From contig JADJMZ010000007.1 of assembly GCA_016709315.1 (NCBI GenBank), forward strand, positions 370,843-434,842: a DNA stretch of 64,000 nucleotides, in the 5' to 3' direction. The DNA is from Ignavibacteria bacterium (GTDB lineage Bacteria > Bacteroidota > Ignavibacteria > Tepidaquicellales > Tepidaquicellaceae). Of the stretch, positions 63,612 to 64,000 are shown piece by piece (position 1 is the first letter of the stretch; each line of letters begins with the position of its first letter). The translations under genes and the position numbers were made by a program. The notes beneath the pieces were generated by a model. It was not told the origin of the DNA. It searched no databases and worked only from the letters and a program-made list of their open reading frames with translations.

Positions 63612-64000
63612 TTATTTTACACAGTTTTTTGAGGATTTTCCGGTTGCTTTTTGCCCGGACTCGAGGTTTTTAACTGATCTGACTGTATAATAGCTTTCAT
63701 AAAAATCTTTTTCCTTTGTTTTCATCGAATCTACAAAATTATCAATTTCCTTATCGAGAATTTCCATTCCGTCTGTAAACAGTTCCTTAATAGATCCTGT
63801 AATAACAATGCTTTCAGTATTCAAGCCCGATTTTTCACTGCTCGAAGCATTATAGTTTGTGATAGAATTCCTCAGTCTGTTTATGTCTTCGGAAGTAATT
63901 CCATACTGAACAAGTTCCGTTTCGTTTTCAACAGCGCAGTTAAGAATTGAAACCGCCTTATTTGAAACTTCAGTGTCTCTAAGCTTATCTATCGAGGTCG
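63612..64000 (-). CDS. Hypothetical protein (3' part, cut by window edge)
   Basis: The open frame continues off the right edge; 128 residues are visible up to the TAA at 63612. The segment is helical and charged (ITSEDINRLRNSITNYNA, then DKEIDNFVDSMKTKEKDF) and ends KSSKNCVK. I do not recognise a family, and no signal peptide can be judged because the N-terminus is outside the window. A short internal TTG start at 63824 is not likely to be real, since the frame remains open upstream. Confidence 0.55.
   Translation of the reverse strand, partial: TSIDKLRDTEVSNKAVSILNCAVENETELVQYGITSEDINRLRNSITNYNASSSEKSGLNTESIVITGSIKELFTDGMEILDKEIDNFVDSMKTKEKDFYESYYTVRSVKNLESGQKATGKSSKNCVK

Overview
The window reads as AT-rich chromosomal DNA from a free-living, Gram-negative member of the Bacteroidota/Ignavibacteriota/Chlorobi (FCB) group, most likely an Ignavibacteria-type lineage. 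The basis is: six secreted proteins ending in a type IX secretion (Por) C-terminal sorting domain with the NYPNPFNP motif, a PorV/PorQ-family outer-membrane protein, a TonB-dependent receptor with a carboxypeptidase-regulatory N-terminal domain, LolA, two tandem YCF48-like/dockerin surface proteins, frequent TTG starts and few Shine-Dalgarno sequences. No rRNA, tRNA, CRISPR array, transposase, integrase or phage gene was recognised. This is a housekeeping and envelope region rather than an island.

Layout. 0-1.2 kb: end of a phenylacetyl-CoA epoxidase operon (paaA, partial paaB). 1.4-15.6 kb: TPR protein, two large dockerin-bearing YCF48 paralogs, an MsbA-type ABC exporter, a 2-hydroxyacid dehydrogenase and two T9SS cargo proteins. 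15.7-28.3 kb (all minus strand): P-type cation ATPase, DUF5661 protein, cinA-pgpA-pgsA, a 3-oxoadipyl-CoA-type thiolase, DUF481 protein, TonB receptor, OppF-type ATPase. 28.7-34.5 kb: DedA, then a minus-strand envelope cluster (S41 protease, two DUF3108 proteins, LolA, flippase-like protein). 34.7-43.4 kb: PorV-like protein, isoaspartyl peptidase, prolyl oligopeptidase, a Pycsar-effector-family membrane protein followed by a metallophosphoesterase, a convergent GAF-SpoIIE phosphatase, a K+ channel. 43.4-50.8 kb: TerC, then a six-gene ABC-2 tripartite efflux operon. 51-64 kb: a T9SS protein, UspA, DNA polymerase I, Nudix, an orphan MNT nucleotidyltransferase, HldD, a secreted agmatine/peptidylarginine-deiminase-family enzyme with a T9SS tail, two more T9SS cargo proteins and a cut-off gene.

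What stands out. (1) The Pycsar-effector-family gene at 39.0 kb has no cyclase nearby but sits directly upstream of a metallophosphoesterase; this is the best candidate for an undescribed two-gene system. (2) Tandem 7-bp repeats recur at six or more places, both between genes and inside the conserved sorting domain of secreted proteins. (3) A ~400-bp repeat block occurs downstream of two T9SS genes; the copy at 59.7-60.1 kb is a homopolymer-smeared version of the copy at 63.2-63.6 kb and looks like a consensus error. (4) Four single-base homopolymer indels break three genes, again suggesting sequence error rather than gene decay. (5) Two 134-136 bp structured intergenic repeats (28.4 and 52.0 kb) share a common plan with a third at 60.2 kb.
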